From positions 534,204 to 598,203 of the forward strand of contig CM065683.1 of assembly GCA_017654935.2 (NCBI GenBank): a DNA stretch of 64,000 nt, given 5' to 3'. Every line of letters starts with the position of its first letter. Position 1 is the stretch's first letter. Shown piece after piece: positions 34,355-45,249 of this stretch. The position numbers were made by a program, and so were the translations under genes. The stretch comes from Phymorhynchus buccinoides. Taxonomy: Eukaryota > Mollusca > Gastropoda > Neogastropoda > Raphitomidae. The notes under the pieces are model-generated. The model was not told the origin of the DNA. It searched no databases and saw only the letters and a program-made list of their open reading frames with translations.

Positions 34355-36235
34355 CAACAGTATGGCCCAGATGATGGAGAAATGCCACTGTATGTGATAT
34401 GTATCATTCTGGTTATAGACACTACAGTATGGTTCTGGTTATAGACACAACAGTATGGCCCAGATGATGGAGAAATGCCACTGTGATATGTATCATTTTG
34501 GTTATAGACACTACAGTATGGTTCTGATCCCGTTCTGATTATAGACACAACAGTATGGCCCAGATGATGGGAGAAATGCCACTGTATGTGATATGTATCA
34601 TTCTGGTTATAGAGACACAACAGTATGGTTCTGATCCCGTTCTGATTATAGACACAACAGTATGGCCCAGATGATAGGAAAAATGCCACTGTATGTGATA
34701 TGTATCATTCTGGTTATAGACACTACAGTATGGTTCTGGTTATAGACACAACAGTATGGCCCAGATGATGGAGAAATGCCACTGTGATATGTATCATTTT
34801 GGCTATAGAGACACAACAGTATGGTTCTGATCCCGTTCTGATTATAGACACAACAGTATGGCCCAGATGATGGGAAAAATGCCACTGTATGTGATATGTA
34901 TCATTCTGGTTATAGACACTACAGTATGGTTCTGGTTATAGACACAACAGTATGGCCCAGATGATGGGGAAAATGCCACTGTATGTGATATGTATCATTC
35001 TGGTTATAGAGACACAACAGTATGGTTCTGGTTATAGAGACACAACAGTATGGCCCAGATGATGGGAAAAATGCCACTGTATGTGATATGTATCATTTTG
35101 GTTATAGAGACACAACAGTATGGTTCTGATCCCGTTCTGATTATAGACACAACAGTATGGTCCAGATGATGGGGACATGCCACTGTGATATGTATCATTC
35201 TGGTTATAGAGACACAACAGTATGGTTCTGATCCCGTTCTGATTATAGACACAACAGTATGGCCCAGATGATGGGAAAAATGCCACTGTATGTGATATGT
35301 ATCATTTTGGTTATAGAGACACAACAGTATGGTTCTGATCCCGTTCTGATTATAGACACAACAGTATGGCCCAGATGATAGGAAAAATGCCACTGTATGT
35401 GATATGTATCATTCTGGTTATAGACACTACAGTATGGTTCTGGTTATAGACACAACAGTATGGCCCAGATGATGGGGAAAATGCCACTGTGATATGTATC
35501 ATTTTGGTTATAGAGACACAACAGTATGGTTCTGGTTATAGACACAACAGTATGGTCCAGATGATGGAGAAATGCCACTGTATGTGATATGTATCATTCT
35601 GGTTATAGAGACAACAGTATGGTTCTGATCCCGTTCTGATTATAGACACAACAGTATGGTTCTGATCCCGTTCTGATTATAGACACAACAGTATGGCCCA
35701 GATGATGGGAGAAATTACACAGCATGTGATATACATCATTTTGGTTATAGACACAACAGTATGGTCCAGATGATGGGAGAAATTACACTGCATGTGATAT
35801 GTATCATTTTGGTTATAGACACAACAGTATGGTCCAGATGATGGGAGACATTACACTGCATGTGATATACATCATTTTGGTTATAGACACAACAGTATGG
35901 TCCAGATGATGGGAGAAATTACACTGCATGTGATATGTATCATTTTGGTTATAGACACAACAGTATGGTCCAGATGATGGGAGACATTACACTGCATGTG
36001 ATATACATCATTTTGGTTATAGACACAACAGTATGGTCCAGATGATGGGAGAAATTACACTGCATGTGATATGTATCATTTTGGTTATAGACACAACAGT
36101 ATGGTCCAGATGATGGGAGACATTACACTGCATGTGATATACATCATTTTGGTTATAGACACAACAGTATGGTCCAGATGATGGGAGACATTACACTGCA
36201 TGTGATATGTATCATTTTGGTTACACAACAGTATT
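34355..36235. repeat. Composite minisatellite (ATAGACACAACAGTATGGCCCAGATGATGG...)
   Basis: Units of 60-150 bp built from the words ATAGACACAACAGTATGG, CCCAGATGATGG, AAATGCCACTGTATGTGATATGTATCATT and GATCCCGTTCTGATT. From 35700 the unit becomes uniform (about 86 bp, AAATTACACTGCATGTGATATRYATCATTTTGGTT). Tyr/Cys-rich minus-strand frames are artefacts. Confidence 0.92.
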
Positions 36236-36451
36236 TTCGCTGTTTTGGGGCCTTATTTCACCAAAAATTCGTCAAAATCATTTAATATTTCCAATTTCGC
36301 ATACCCTTGTGGCCCTGCAACTTTCCTGGAAATGTCAGCCACATTGGACAAAACAAAGGGGAAGAAGAAGAAAACAAGAAGGAAAGCATAATTCTTACAA
36401 AAACAATAGGATTCTCCTCCATAAGAGCACACACAACATGCATGTTCTTAC

Positions 36452-36601
36452 TGAAGAAGTCATCCCTCAGTTTGGAGAACAGTCTGCTGTAGACGCCCAG
36501 CTTAGGAACCAGCTCATCCAGTGCCTGGAACGCCAGGACCATGCGCTCCTCTGTCAGCCCCTGGGAGTGTTGTTCTAACGTCATCAGTTCATAGCGATTG
36601 A
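36452..36601 (-). CDS. Candidate exon E1 of the minus-strand coiled-coil gene
   Basis: 150-base exon with acceptor GATGTGTTTCAG and donor TTCA|GTAAGA. Two leading bases complete a codon from an unseen upstream exon; the last A joins the AT or AG of exon E2. It reads NRYELMTLEQHSQGL, then TEERMVLAFQALDELVPKL and GVYSRLFSKLRDDFF, an amphipathic helical block followed by the E2 segment AIYSDEL. The layout (aromatic helix pair before a long coiled coil) is reminiscent of N-terminal domains in TSNAXIP1-like or axonemal coiled-coil proteins, but this is a weak impression. The inverted counterpart at 57996-58148 carries three extra bases. Confidence 0.7.
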
Positions 36602-36912
36602 CTGAAACACATCATCATCATCACCATCATCACCACCATCATCATCATCGTCACCATCGTCATCATCATCATCACAATCAGCTCATCCAATGCCTGGAAT
36701 GCCAGGACCATGCGCTCCTCTGTCAGCCCCTGGGAGTGTTGTTCTAACGTCATCAGTTCATAGCGATAGACTGAAACACACCATCATCATCACCACCATC
36801 ATCATCATCACAATCAGCTCATCCAATGCCTGGAATGCCAGGACCATGCGCTCCTCTGTCAGCCCCTGGGAGTGTTGTTCTAACGTCATCAGTTCATAGC
36901 GATTGACTGAAG
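36602..36912 (-). repeat. Two truncated acceptor-side copies of exon E1 with (ATC)n
   Basis: Copies at about 36679-36770 and 36814-36906 retain the acceptor and the first 90-odd bases up to GCATTGGATGAGCTGATTGTGATG, where exon sequence passes directly into the ATC repeat. They lack the second half (PKLGVYS...). Confidence 0.8.
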
Positions 36913-37028
36913 CACAGCATCATCAAAATAGTAATCATCATCACCATCATCTTCTTCATCATAATAGTCATTATCAGATGTCATCATCCTCATCACAATC
37001 ATCATCATCACGGTGTGACCATCACCAC

Positions 37029-37074
<46 letters not shown>

Positions 37075-37085
37075 CTCAAGGAATG
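36913..37085. repeat. (ATC)n and (CCT)n microsatellite
   Basis: ATC triplets to about 37025, then a CCTCCTCTT run to 37078. The Glu-rich minus-strand frame is an artefact of the triplet repeat. Confidence 0.85.
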
Positions 37086-37795
37086 CCAGCATAGTGCACT
37101 GGGAGTGGTGTTCTGACATCTAAACTTCATCTTAGATCATCCTAGGGAGGGGAGGGGAGGGGTTGATTACATTCAGGATTTGAAGCCTTCAACTGAGGAT
37201 GATGTCATAAGATGGAACGCAGTTTCACTCACTGACTGTTTGTGGAAAGAAAGAGAACTTCACGTAGCTGGTCTCTTCTTCTTCTTCTGATTGGAGATGT
37301 TTATCCTGCCCCATGCCTAGTGTCTTCATTTTATTTAGATGGCTACCGGCGTATAAAATGCACACCATGTAAATTTGTGACATCCATCAACACAACACAG
37401 CCTACTCCTTGGGATGAAGGGAGGAGGTAAGTCGACACGACTTGTGTTGTTGATGAGACTGTCTTGTACTACTTGTTGCTGGGTTGAGGGTTGGAACGTA
37501 CAGAAGTGCCATGACATGACACACGCAAAAAGCGTGCATTGTCTAGTTGTACGAAGTTCTCGAGTGAGTTGTTGTCATCTTGCCAGCACTCGTAGCGACA
37601 GGAGTTGGGAATAGCAATCACTGGATCTCACAGGATCGCACCCCCGATAAGGAAAAGACCTGTCTCCAGTTTCTCCAGCCAACAGTGTTACTGTAATGAG
37701 CTATGTGATCTGTGGGGGAAAGTTACTGAACATAAGGATAAGAGATCTAGACTAGTTTACCTACACATAAGGAACTGTAGTGTAGGGAAGGGAAT
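37086..37795. other. Single-copy sequence, no supported gene
   Basis: About 700 bases shared with the inverted copy at 56880-57450. A GGAG|GTAAGT word on the plus strand near 37425 is a textbook donor but lies on the strand opposite to the gene, and no coding frame ends there. The short frames around it (for example minus 37335-37517) show no domain. Confidence 0.45.
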
Positions 37796-37799
37796 TAGT

Positions 37800-38010
37800 G
37801 TTCATACTGTAGTCTAGTAGTGGGTTAGTACTGTAGTCTAGTACAGTAGTAGTGTGTTAGTGGGTTTGTACTGTAGTCTAGTAGTGGGTTAGTACTGTAG
37901 TCTAGTAGTGGGTTAGTACTGTAGTCTAGTAGTGGGTTAGTACTGTAGTCTAGTACAGTAGTAGTGTGTTAGTGGGTTTGTACTGTAGTCTAGTAGTGGG
38001 TTTGTAGCTT
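37800..38010. repeat. Minisatellite (GTACTGTAGTCTAGTAGTGGGTTA)
   Basis: 24-bp units with a 40-bp variant containing CAGTAGTAGTGTGTTAGTGG. About eight units. Its inverted counterpart near 56340-56640 is heavily corrupted. Confidence 0.85.
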
Positions 38011-38119
38011 GGGGTTATGGGGTTGATAGACGATTGAGGCCTCTGTGACCATACACCACAGTTGCGGCTCCATCTCAGTCTGCTAGTACTTGGGTAGTTT
38101 GTGGGTTATGTTACCAGTT

Positions 38120-38390
38120 TGTGTCCCTTTCACACCGCTGAGAAGTCCTGTTTGGCTGTGAGGCTGTGGTGTGGTGCCCCTTTCACACTGCTGAGAAGTC
38201 CTGTTTGGCTGTGAGGCTGTGATGTGGTGCCCCTTTCACACTGCTGAGAAGTCCTGTTTGGCTGTGGGGCTGTGATGTGGTGCCCCTTTCACAGTGCTGA
38301 GAAGTCCTGTTTGGCTGTGAGGCTGTGATGTGGTGTCCCTTTCACAGTGCTGAGAAGTCCTGTTTGGCTGTGAGGCTGTGATGTGGTGTG
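38120..38390. repeat. 52-bp minisatellite (CCCTTTCACACTGCTGAGAAGTCCTGTTTGGCTGTGAGG)
   Basis: Five nearly identical units, CACACTGC alternating with CACAGTGC. It passes directly into the next array, which shares the GGCTGTGATGTGGTG words. Confidence 0.88.
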
Positions 38391-39215
38391 GTGCCATCCT
38401 GAATATTTCCACAATGTTCCATGAAGGTCTTGTGTGTTGGCTGTGAAGTGGTGTGGTGCCATCCTGAATATTTCCACAAGGTTCCATGAAGGTCTTGTGT
38501 GTTGGCTGTGTGACTGTGATGTGGTGCCATCCTGAATATTTCCACAATGTTCCATGAAGGTCTTGTGTGTTGGCTGTGATGTGGTGTGGTGCCATCCTGA
38601 ATATTTCCACAATGTTCCATGAAGGTCTTGTGTGTTGGCTGTGTGACTGTGATGTGGTGTGGTGCCATCCTGAATATTTCCACAATGTTCCATGAAGGTC
38701 TTGTGTGTTGGCTGTGTGACTGTGATGTGGTGTGGTGCCATCCTGAATATTTCCACAATGTTCCATGAAGGTCTTGTGTGTTGGCTGTGATGTGGTGTGG
38801 TGCCATCCTGAACCCTTCCACAATGTTCCATGAAGGTCTTGTGTGTTGGCTGTGTGACTGTGATGTGGTGTGGTGCCATCCTGAATATTTCCACAATGTT
38901 CCATGGTCTTGTGTGTTGGCTGTGTGACTGTGATGTGGTGTGGTGCCATCCTGAATATTTCCACAATGTTCCATGGTCTTGTGTGTTGACTGTGTGACTG
39001 TGATGTGGTGTGGTGCCATCCTGAATATTTCCACAATGTTTCATGGTCTTGTGTGTTGGCTGTGTGACTGTGATGTGGTGTGGTGCCATCCTGAATATTT
39101 CCACAATGTTCCATGAAGGTCTTATGTGTTTGGCTGTGACTGTGATGTGATGTGGTGCCATCCTGAATATTTCCACAATGTTCCATGAAGGTCTTGTGTG
39201 TTGGCTGTGTGACTG
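38390..39215. repeat. 60-78-bp minisatellite (GGTGCCATCCTGAATATTTCCACAATGTTCCATGAAGG)
   Basis: About twelve units with optional TGTGACTGTGATGTGGTG and optional AAGG parts. Three minus-strand frames of 230-340 codons (THKTFMEHCGNIQDGTTPHH type) are open across it; they are repeat artefacts with no splice or start context. Confidence 0.92.
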
Positions 39216-39264
39216 TGTGTCTGAGAAAGAGTGTGTGCAGACAGCTGTGCTGAGTCATTGTCCA

Positions 39265-39640
39265 AGTGTGTGTTAATTTAATCTGCAGTCATTCAGTCTA
39301 TCCAGTCAGTCATTGTGCAGTCAGTCAGTCTATCCAGTCAGTCATTGTCCAAGTGTGTGCTAATTTAATCTGCAGTCAGTCAGTCTATCCTTTTACAAGA
39401 ATTTTTGTTGTCATTGTGCAGTCAGTCAGTCTATCCAGTCAGTCATTGTGAAGTAATTCAGTCTATCCAGTCAGTCATTGTGCAGTCAGTCAGTATATCC
39501 AGTCAGTCATTGTGCAGTCAGTCAGTCTATCCAGTCAGTCATTGTGCAGTCAGTCAGTATATCCAGTCAGTCATTGTGCAGTCAGTCAGTATATCCAGTC
39601 AGTCATTGTGCAGTCAGTCAGTCTATCCAATCAGTCATTT
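39265..39640. repeat. About 30-bp minisatellite (CAGTCAGTCATTGTGCAGTCAGTCAGTCTATC)
   Basis: Around eleven units of CAGTCAGTCATTGTGCAG and CAGTCAGTCTATC, with a less regular segment (39340-39415) including GTGTGTGCTAATTTAATCTGC. Inverted copy at 54400-54765. Confidence 0.88.
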
Positions 39641-39704
39641 AAGATAAATACCCATAACCAACAATAATTAAGATTCTCAGTGATTAGCTTGAAACATGAA
39701 CATT

Positions 39705-40490
39705 GCAATCTTGATCAATATCATTGCCATTCCCGTGATCAGTGTCAGTGTCAACCTCTTCATTATCACCATCAATATCATTGCCATTGTGATCAGTGTC
39801 AGTGTCAACCTCTTCATTATCTTGATCAATATCATTGCCATTGTGATCAGTGTCAGTGTCAACCTCTTCATCAATATCATTGCCATTGTGATCAGTGTCA
39901 GTGTCAACCTCTTCATTCTCTTGATCAATATCATTGCCATTGTGATCAGTGTCAGTGTCAACCTCTTCATTATCACCATCAATATCATTGCCATTGTGAT
40001 CAGTGTCAGTGTCAACCTCTTCATTATCTTGATCAATATCTTGATCAATATCACTGCCATTGTGATCAGTGTCAGTGTCAACCTCTTCATTATCTTGATC
40101 AATATCATTGCCATTGTGATCAGTGTCAGTGTCAACCTCTTCATTATCTTGATCAATATCATTGCCATTATGATAAGTGTCAGTGTCAACCTCTTCATTA
40201 TCTTGATCAATATCATTGCCATTGTGATCAGTGTCAGTGTCAACCTCTTCATTCTCTTGATCAATATCATTGCCATTGTGATCAGTGTCAGTGTCAACCT
40301 CTTCATTATCTTGATCAATATCATTGCCATTGTGATCAGTGTCAGTGTCAACCTCTTCATTATCTTGATCAATATCTTGATCAATATCACTGCCATTGTG
40401 ATCAGTGTCAGTGTCAACCTCTTCATCAATATCATTGCCATTGTGATCAGTGTCAGTGTCAACCTCTTCATTATCACCATCATCACGGAA
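39705..40490 (-). repeat. 54-bp minisatellite, acidic in one frame (14 units)
   Basis: The minus-strand unit encodes EEVDTDTDHNGNDIDQDN (18 residues). Variants are 45 bp (lacking QDN) and 66 bp (DIDQ repeated), nearly always multiples of three, so one frame stays open for 273 codons, but so do others on both strands. I found no start or splice context, so I treat it as a minisatellite. The inverted copy (53563-54357) has the same 14 units in the same order with three unit differences. Confidence 0.85.
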
Positions 40491-40984
40491 ACATGGAAAG
40501 ATCATGCAATACAGAAATGGGGAGAGAGGGCAGGAAGGCGGGAGAGAGAGAAAAGAAACGCCTGGCTACTCGCAGACTGTCAACATGCACGCCATCTGCT
40601 CATTCTGAAGCAACATTCTGCTTTGCTCAGGAAAGGGATAGGGTTAGGATTAGGTTATGGTTATTTTCATGAAACGGAAAGAACGATATGTTGACATTGG
40701 AAGGCGAGAACATGAGGTGAATAGCTAAAAATGGTCTAAAACAGCCGATAGTCACAGTCCAATTCAATGGAAGTAAATCAACTAATGGTGTAAACCATAA
40801 TCCAGAAATTGATGCCCAGATATATCAGTTTGACATTATAAAAACAGTCACACTGCCAAAATGTATGCAAAAACCAAAAGAGGATTAATTTAATCTTTAG
40901 TTTATCCCCCCCCCCGGCGTGTAGGCCTATTTAGCCTACAGACACGCGAATCATGTTCTATATATTGACGGTCTGCGAGTAGCC
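40491..40984. other. Single-copy spacer
   Basis: No gene. Contains a CAGACTGTCAACATGCACGCC segment and a run of C at about 40909. The same sequence appears inverted at 53070-53560, with the C/G run differing in length. Confidence 0.5.
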
Positions 40985-41086
40985 ATGCGTGAAAAGAAAG
41001 AGACAGAGACAAAGAGAGAGCAGCTCAGAGTCAGAGAGAGAGGGAGGGACAGAGAGAGAGAGAGGTGAGAGAGAGAGAGAGAGCAG

Positions 41087-41159
<73 letters not shown>

Positions 41160-41170
41160 CGCAGACGCAG
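40985..41170. repeat. (GA)n microsatellite at the LINE 3' end
   Basis: Long GA run ending in GACGCAGACGCAGAC, which abuts the 3' end of the LINE. A second GA run (43165-43260) abuts its 5' end, so the LINE lies within a GA microsatellite. Confidence 0.9.
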
Positions 41171-43160
41171 ACTTTTTATTCTTAAAGGCCATAGCCCCTA
41201 AGAAGGGGGTACATATATAACACACAACATATCCTATTACAAAATTAGGTCAAGTTGCAATCATATCCTTACGGACTTTAAATGCTTTATATACATACAA
41301 AGACAGTTTCTTAACAGTATTTTCATTAGTTGTTGTTAATAGTAAAACTAATCTGAACAAACAAGGATACTTAGAGTATTTCGAAGGGATTAACTGATCT
41401 CTAATATTTTGTAAAACTGGACAAGACAAAACAAAATGAATCTCATTTTCCTCACCTTTATAACAAACAGGGCAAATAAAGTTACGATCATCAACAGGCC
41501 TGTAGCGATTAGAATGTACACAGATATCAGAAATACCAAATCTTAATTTTGTCATATAACATTTCATTTGCCTGTTTATATTCATCATTAAATAAGTTGG
41601 AATGCAATGCAACGAGTTTAGCAATTTGTAGAAGCCAAATCGATTTACTAGCCTGCATATGGGAACTCCATCTCTGCCAATTAGAATCTATCAATCTTTG
41701 CCTAAAGGCACGTATGAACCCATTTAAATTCTCTACTCCCTGGTTTTGCCACACAAACCCAAACCCGTTTTCATACAATGTTGACCTTACATTAGTGACC
41801 CAATTGGTCTTTCCCCTATTATCCAATTCTACTAACATACTATACGCTTTATATGGTAATCTATTGGGCGACATTCTTGTTATTTTGACCCAATAACGAA
41901 TACATCTAACAACAGATAACAAATAAATAGGAAATCTATTAGTCTCGCCGTAAACTAAATCATTCGGTGTTCGCATTGTCACTCCAAGGAACTTCTTTAA
42001 ACCAAATAAATGAATTTTTTCAATGTGGATAGCAGCAGATTCGAGTCCCCATAATTCGGCTCCATATTGTACTATTGGTTGAATCTGTGAATCGAAAAGC
42101 TTTAAGAACAGAGATAAAGATTCATTATTTAACATTCTCAATTTTTTCATAATGCAAAGTAAAGCACGTTTACCCCTACTAACTAGATCTTTGCAAGCAA
42201 AATTGAAACTCAGACGCGTTGAGAAATAAATACCAAGATATTTATATACATACATTAACTACAGGCATATCTGATCCATTGTTATTTGTATATCCATCTT
42301 TCACGTGCTGCAAGATATCCACCCTTTCTAAATACAATGATATTACTTTTCGCTAAGTTAACCTTCAACTTTAATGATGTAGATACTCTAGCTAAATGGT
42401 TTAATTGATTCTGTAGCCCTACTACTGTTTCTGCTATTAATGCCACATCATCTGCGAGAAGGAGAACAAAACATTTCCAGTGCATCGTTACAAAACAGCG
42501 CCCCATGCTTCCCATGTTTATTTATTTCTACTGTTAATTCATTAATAAATAAGGAAAAAAGTATAGGACTACAAACATCCCCTTGTTTAACTCCTGAGGT
42601 ACAGTTTATAAAATCTGTTAAAGCTGATCCATTTCTCACTCTTGCTTTTACTGAGGCATACATGCTCATAATACAGCGGGGTACAATTTACCTCTAACTC
42701 CATGTTTAAACAAAATAGGCCATAATATGCTTCTGTTGATAGAGTCAAAGGCTTTCTCAAAGTCAATGAAGGTCAATGAAGGCAACATATAATTTTTACG
42801 ATTCAAACTAAATTGTTTTTGAACAAAAGCCATAAGAGTAAACATGTGATCTATTGTTGAACGATTTCGCCTAAAACCTGCTTGAAACTCATCAATTATG
42901 TTATTTTCTTCTACCCATTGTTGTAATCTTTTATTAATGATGGCACTATATAATTTACTACAAATATTACTTAAAGAGATTCCCCTATAATTATTTGGGT
43001 TGTTAATGTCACCTTTTTTATACAATGGAAGAATATTCGACTCAGTCCAACAATCCGGGAACACACCTCTATCAAATAAAGCATTAAAAAATTTAGTTAT
43101 AAAATCTATTACCAAGTCAGACTTACATGCAAATTTAATCATTTCCCCTATGATCCCGAG
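41171..43160 (-). mobile_element. 5'-truncated non-LTR retrotransposon with reverse transcriptase and Zn-knuckle-like tail
   Basis: Minus-strand ORF2-type remnant. From the 5' side: ILPLYKKGDINNPNNYRGI, FQAGFRRNRSTIDH, then motif A (FIDFEKAFDSINRS). After a frameshift near 42666 come motif B (GVKQGDVCSPILFSLFINEL) and motif C as LLADDVAL (LADD instead of F/YADD), then the thumb and a long C-terminal domain (IQPIVQYGAELWGLES, RTPNDLVYGETNR). The C-terminus has CPVC-x9-H-x4-C. The endonuclease domain is absent. At least three frame breaks (near 42670, 42470, 41620) kill it. The 3' end reads GGCCTTTAAGAATAAAAAG, with a polyadenylation signal. I cannot assign the clade with confidence. Confidence 0.85.
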
Positions 43161-43161
43161 A

Positions 43162-43164
<3 letters not shown>

Positions 43165-43212
<48 letters not shown>

Positions 43213-43295
43213 TGAGAGAACGAGAGAGAGAGAGAGAGAGAGAGAGCACAGAGAAGCACAGAGGACATAAGGCGGGGGGGGGGGGGGGGGGGAGC
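43165..43295. repeat. (GA)n and G homopolymer
   Basis: GA run to 43260 and a G run at about 43274-43292, whose length is unreliable. Confidence 0.9.
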
Positions 43296-43640
43296 AGCCA
43301 ACTGAGCAAGTAAGGATAACGATGTAACGGATTTTTATCTATTAGTACAGTTTACACTCTATCTTCCCAACTGACCTGGCGAGTGCCCCTCCAACACCTT
43401 GTTGGAAAGTCGTTTCTCCATGATGGAAGGCAGATGAGCTCGTTTTTCACCCGTTCAAATCAGTTGCTAGGGACAGACGCACAGGCGACCGCCATTGCTC
43501 AACTAGGGTTGACAACTCGCTGTAAGAAAAGCTCATTAATTTTAGCGAACGACAACTCTTTTCTCTACAGAGTTATCGGAAGTGGTGGCTTTTGTCCATA
43601 GGTGAATATTAAGCACAAACTCGTGTTGTGCATGGTGGGT
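43296..43640. other. Spacer, no feature
   Basis: Ordinary sequence; frames under 75 codons and without domains. Confidence 0.45.
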
Positions 43641-43770
43641 TTTTTGTTTGTGGCACAAGCCACAAAAAACCTATAACTCACTTTGTCGGTCTGTCGGTCT
43701 GTCGGTCTGTCTGTCTGTCATCAAAATTGTCGCACATTTCGCAAAATTCTGTCGCACATATTTTAAAGGA
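43641..43770 (+). repeat. GTCGGTCTGTCG repeat family, isolated copy
   Basis: Contains TTTGTGGCACAAGCCACAAA, an inverted pair, followed by CTATAACTCACTTTGTCGGTCTGTCGGTC and AAAATTGTCGCACA. Two further copies lie at 44395-44700. It appears to be a dispersed repeat with its own CTGT/CGGT microsatellite. Confidence 0.6.
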
Positions 43771-44044
43771 GAAAAAAATACTTGGACATAAAGTAACATT
43801 TCAGTTGTCATATTTACATATCTACAGTCCTTACGTATGGAAAGAATGATATATTGAACAGAGCACATCAATCGTCATTTTAAAGCGTAGAAAATAATAA
43901 ACATACGTAATACAGACACACTGCAACAGACACGACGAGTATGCGGTGCTTCTTTCGATGAGTATAAGTAGGAAAAATAGTTTTAAATGTTTTCCAAAAG
44001 ATATAAAAAGTAACGAAATGGTGCAGAGATAACATTCTGGCTGG

Positions 44045-44193
44045 GCCTGTATTCACGTTGAGATAGCATGAGACTTAGCATGATGCTAACTTAGAAGCTC
44101 TTCCATTGTCCTATAGGGTTTAATAGGACTTTTGGAAGAGCTTCTAAGTTAGCATGATGCTAAGTCTCATGCTATCTCAATGTGAATACAGGC
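44045..44193. mobile_element. 149-bp foldback element (palindromic MITE)
   Basis: Two arms of about 68 bases are inverted copies: the left begins GCCTGTATTCACGTTGAGAT, the right is its reverse complement with one change (CATTGAGAT). They surround a loop of roughly 10 bases (AGGGTTTA). One or two further mismatches and one indel lie near the tip. A transcript would fold into a nearly perfect 70-bp hairpin. No coding capacity. Confidence 0.88.
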
Positions 44194-44329
44194 ACTGGTT
44201 TACCCCTGGATTAAAAAATTATTGAAAAGCCAGGGGAAGCGACTCAGTGTATATAATGATTGCAGTGGTAAAAATAGACTGCACTTCAACTCGAGGCTGC
44301 TCTTTAAAATGATGTTTCGTTTTCAATTG

Positions 44330-44700
44330 TCGTACGCCACAAACGATTGCGAATCCGCGCTTGTTCTACATTTCATTTGTCCTCTTTCCCTTCATTTTGT
44401 TGTGTTTGTGGCACAAGCCACAAACCTACAACTCACTTTGTCGGTCCCTGTCGGTCTGTTGGTCGGTCGGTCGGTCTGTCAAAATTGTCGCAACATATTG
44501 TCGCGTGCCACAAAACGATTGCGAATCCGCGCTTGTTTTTGTTTGTGGCACAAGACACAAATCGCTATAACTCACTTTGTCGGTCTGTTGGTCGGTCGGT
44601 TCGGATGTCGGTCGGTCGTCGGTCCAAAATTGTCGCACACATATTGTAAAAGAGAAAGAAAAAGCGTGCCACAAAATCGATTGCGAATCCGCGCTTGATA
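44330..44700 (+). repeat. Tandem pair of the GTCGGTCTGTCG repeat (about 145-bp unit)
   Basis: Each unit has GTGCCACAAAACGATTGCGAATCCGCGCTTG, then TTTGTGGCACAAG.CACAAA, CTATAACTCACTTTGTCGG and a CGGT/TCGG microsatellite, then AAAATTGTCGCAC. Short frames rich in Ser/Val/Arg (VGRSVGLS) are repeat artefacts. Confidence 0.75.
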
Positions 44701-45032
44701 TTTGTAACAAGCTGAAGAAGAATAGGTGCAACACAAATATTCGTTCCCACTTTTTCACCTCCCGAGTCGTTGACAGGTGGAACAGGCTACCAGAGAATGT
44801 GGTGACAGCCCCATCACTGCAAGCTTTCAAGAACAGACTAGATACTGTGTGGACAGACAAAATATATGAAATTCGTTAGGAGAGCCTCAATATTACCTGT
44901 GACGCTAAAATAAAAATAAGAATAAGACAGAGCGAAAATGTTGTGAGCAAAAGTTATGGATCAACATGACCAGATCAAATAGGCCCATGGCCTGATCATC
45001 GATCTGCCATCATATCATATCATATCATATCA
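44690..45032 (+). mobile_element. LINE 3' terminal fragment with (ATATC)n tail
   Basis: The plus-strand frame reads ICNKLKKNRCNTNIRSHFF, then RVVDRWNRLPENVVTAPSL and FKNRLDTVW, the conserved C-terminal signature of many non-LTR reverse transcriptases (F..R.V..WN.LP..VV.A.S...FK..LD). It is followed by noncoding sequence and a CATATCATATCATATC tail at 45008-45031, a typical microsatellite-like 3' end. Everything upstream of the C-terminus is missing. Confidence 0.75.
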
Positions 45033-45249
45033 AGACGAAGTGGATGGCAAATGACTGATTGCCTGATGTAGTCCTTCACACAAGTCTTCTGATTAGTTGG
45101 AAACCCCCCACGTCATAATAATCAATTTGTTGATGGAGGACGCTATGTGCAAGAAGAATGTATTGCTATTCTGAAGATACCATGCTCTTTTTGCGGTTTG
45201 CTCATTTTGGCTTCACTTAAATTGCATATTGGTTCATTGTTGCATATTT

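Noticed and set aside
37020..37119. Glu-rich minus-strand run as an acidic domain
   Set aside because: Simple (CCT)n triplet repeat.
37335..37517. Cys-containing 60-codon minus-strand frame, briefly considered as a THAP-like finger
   Set aside because: The Cys and His spacing does not fit, and the frame has no conserved Trp or Pro positions. The nearby GGAG|GTAAGT donor is on the other strand.
39684..40505. Acidic repeat protein (273 codons, EEVDTDTDHNG type)
   Set aside because: Several frames on both strands are open, no start codon context or splice site was found, and the array lies between other noncoding minisatellites. Kept only as a minisatellite.
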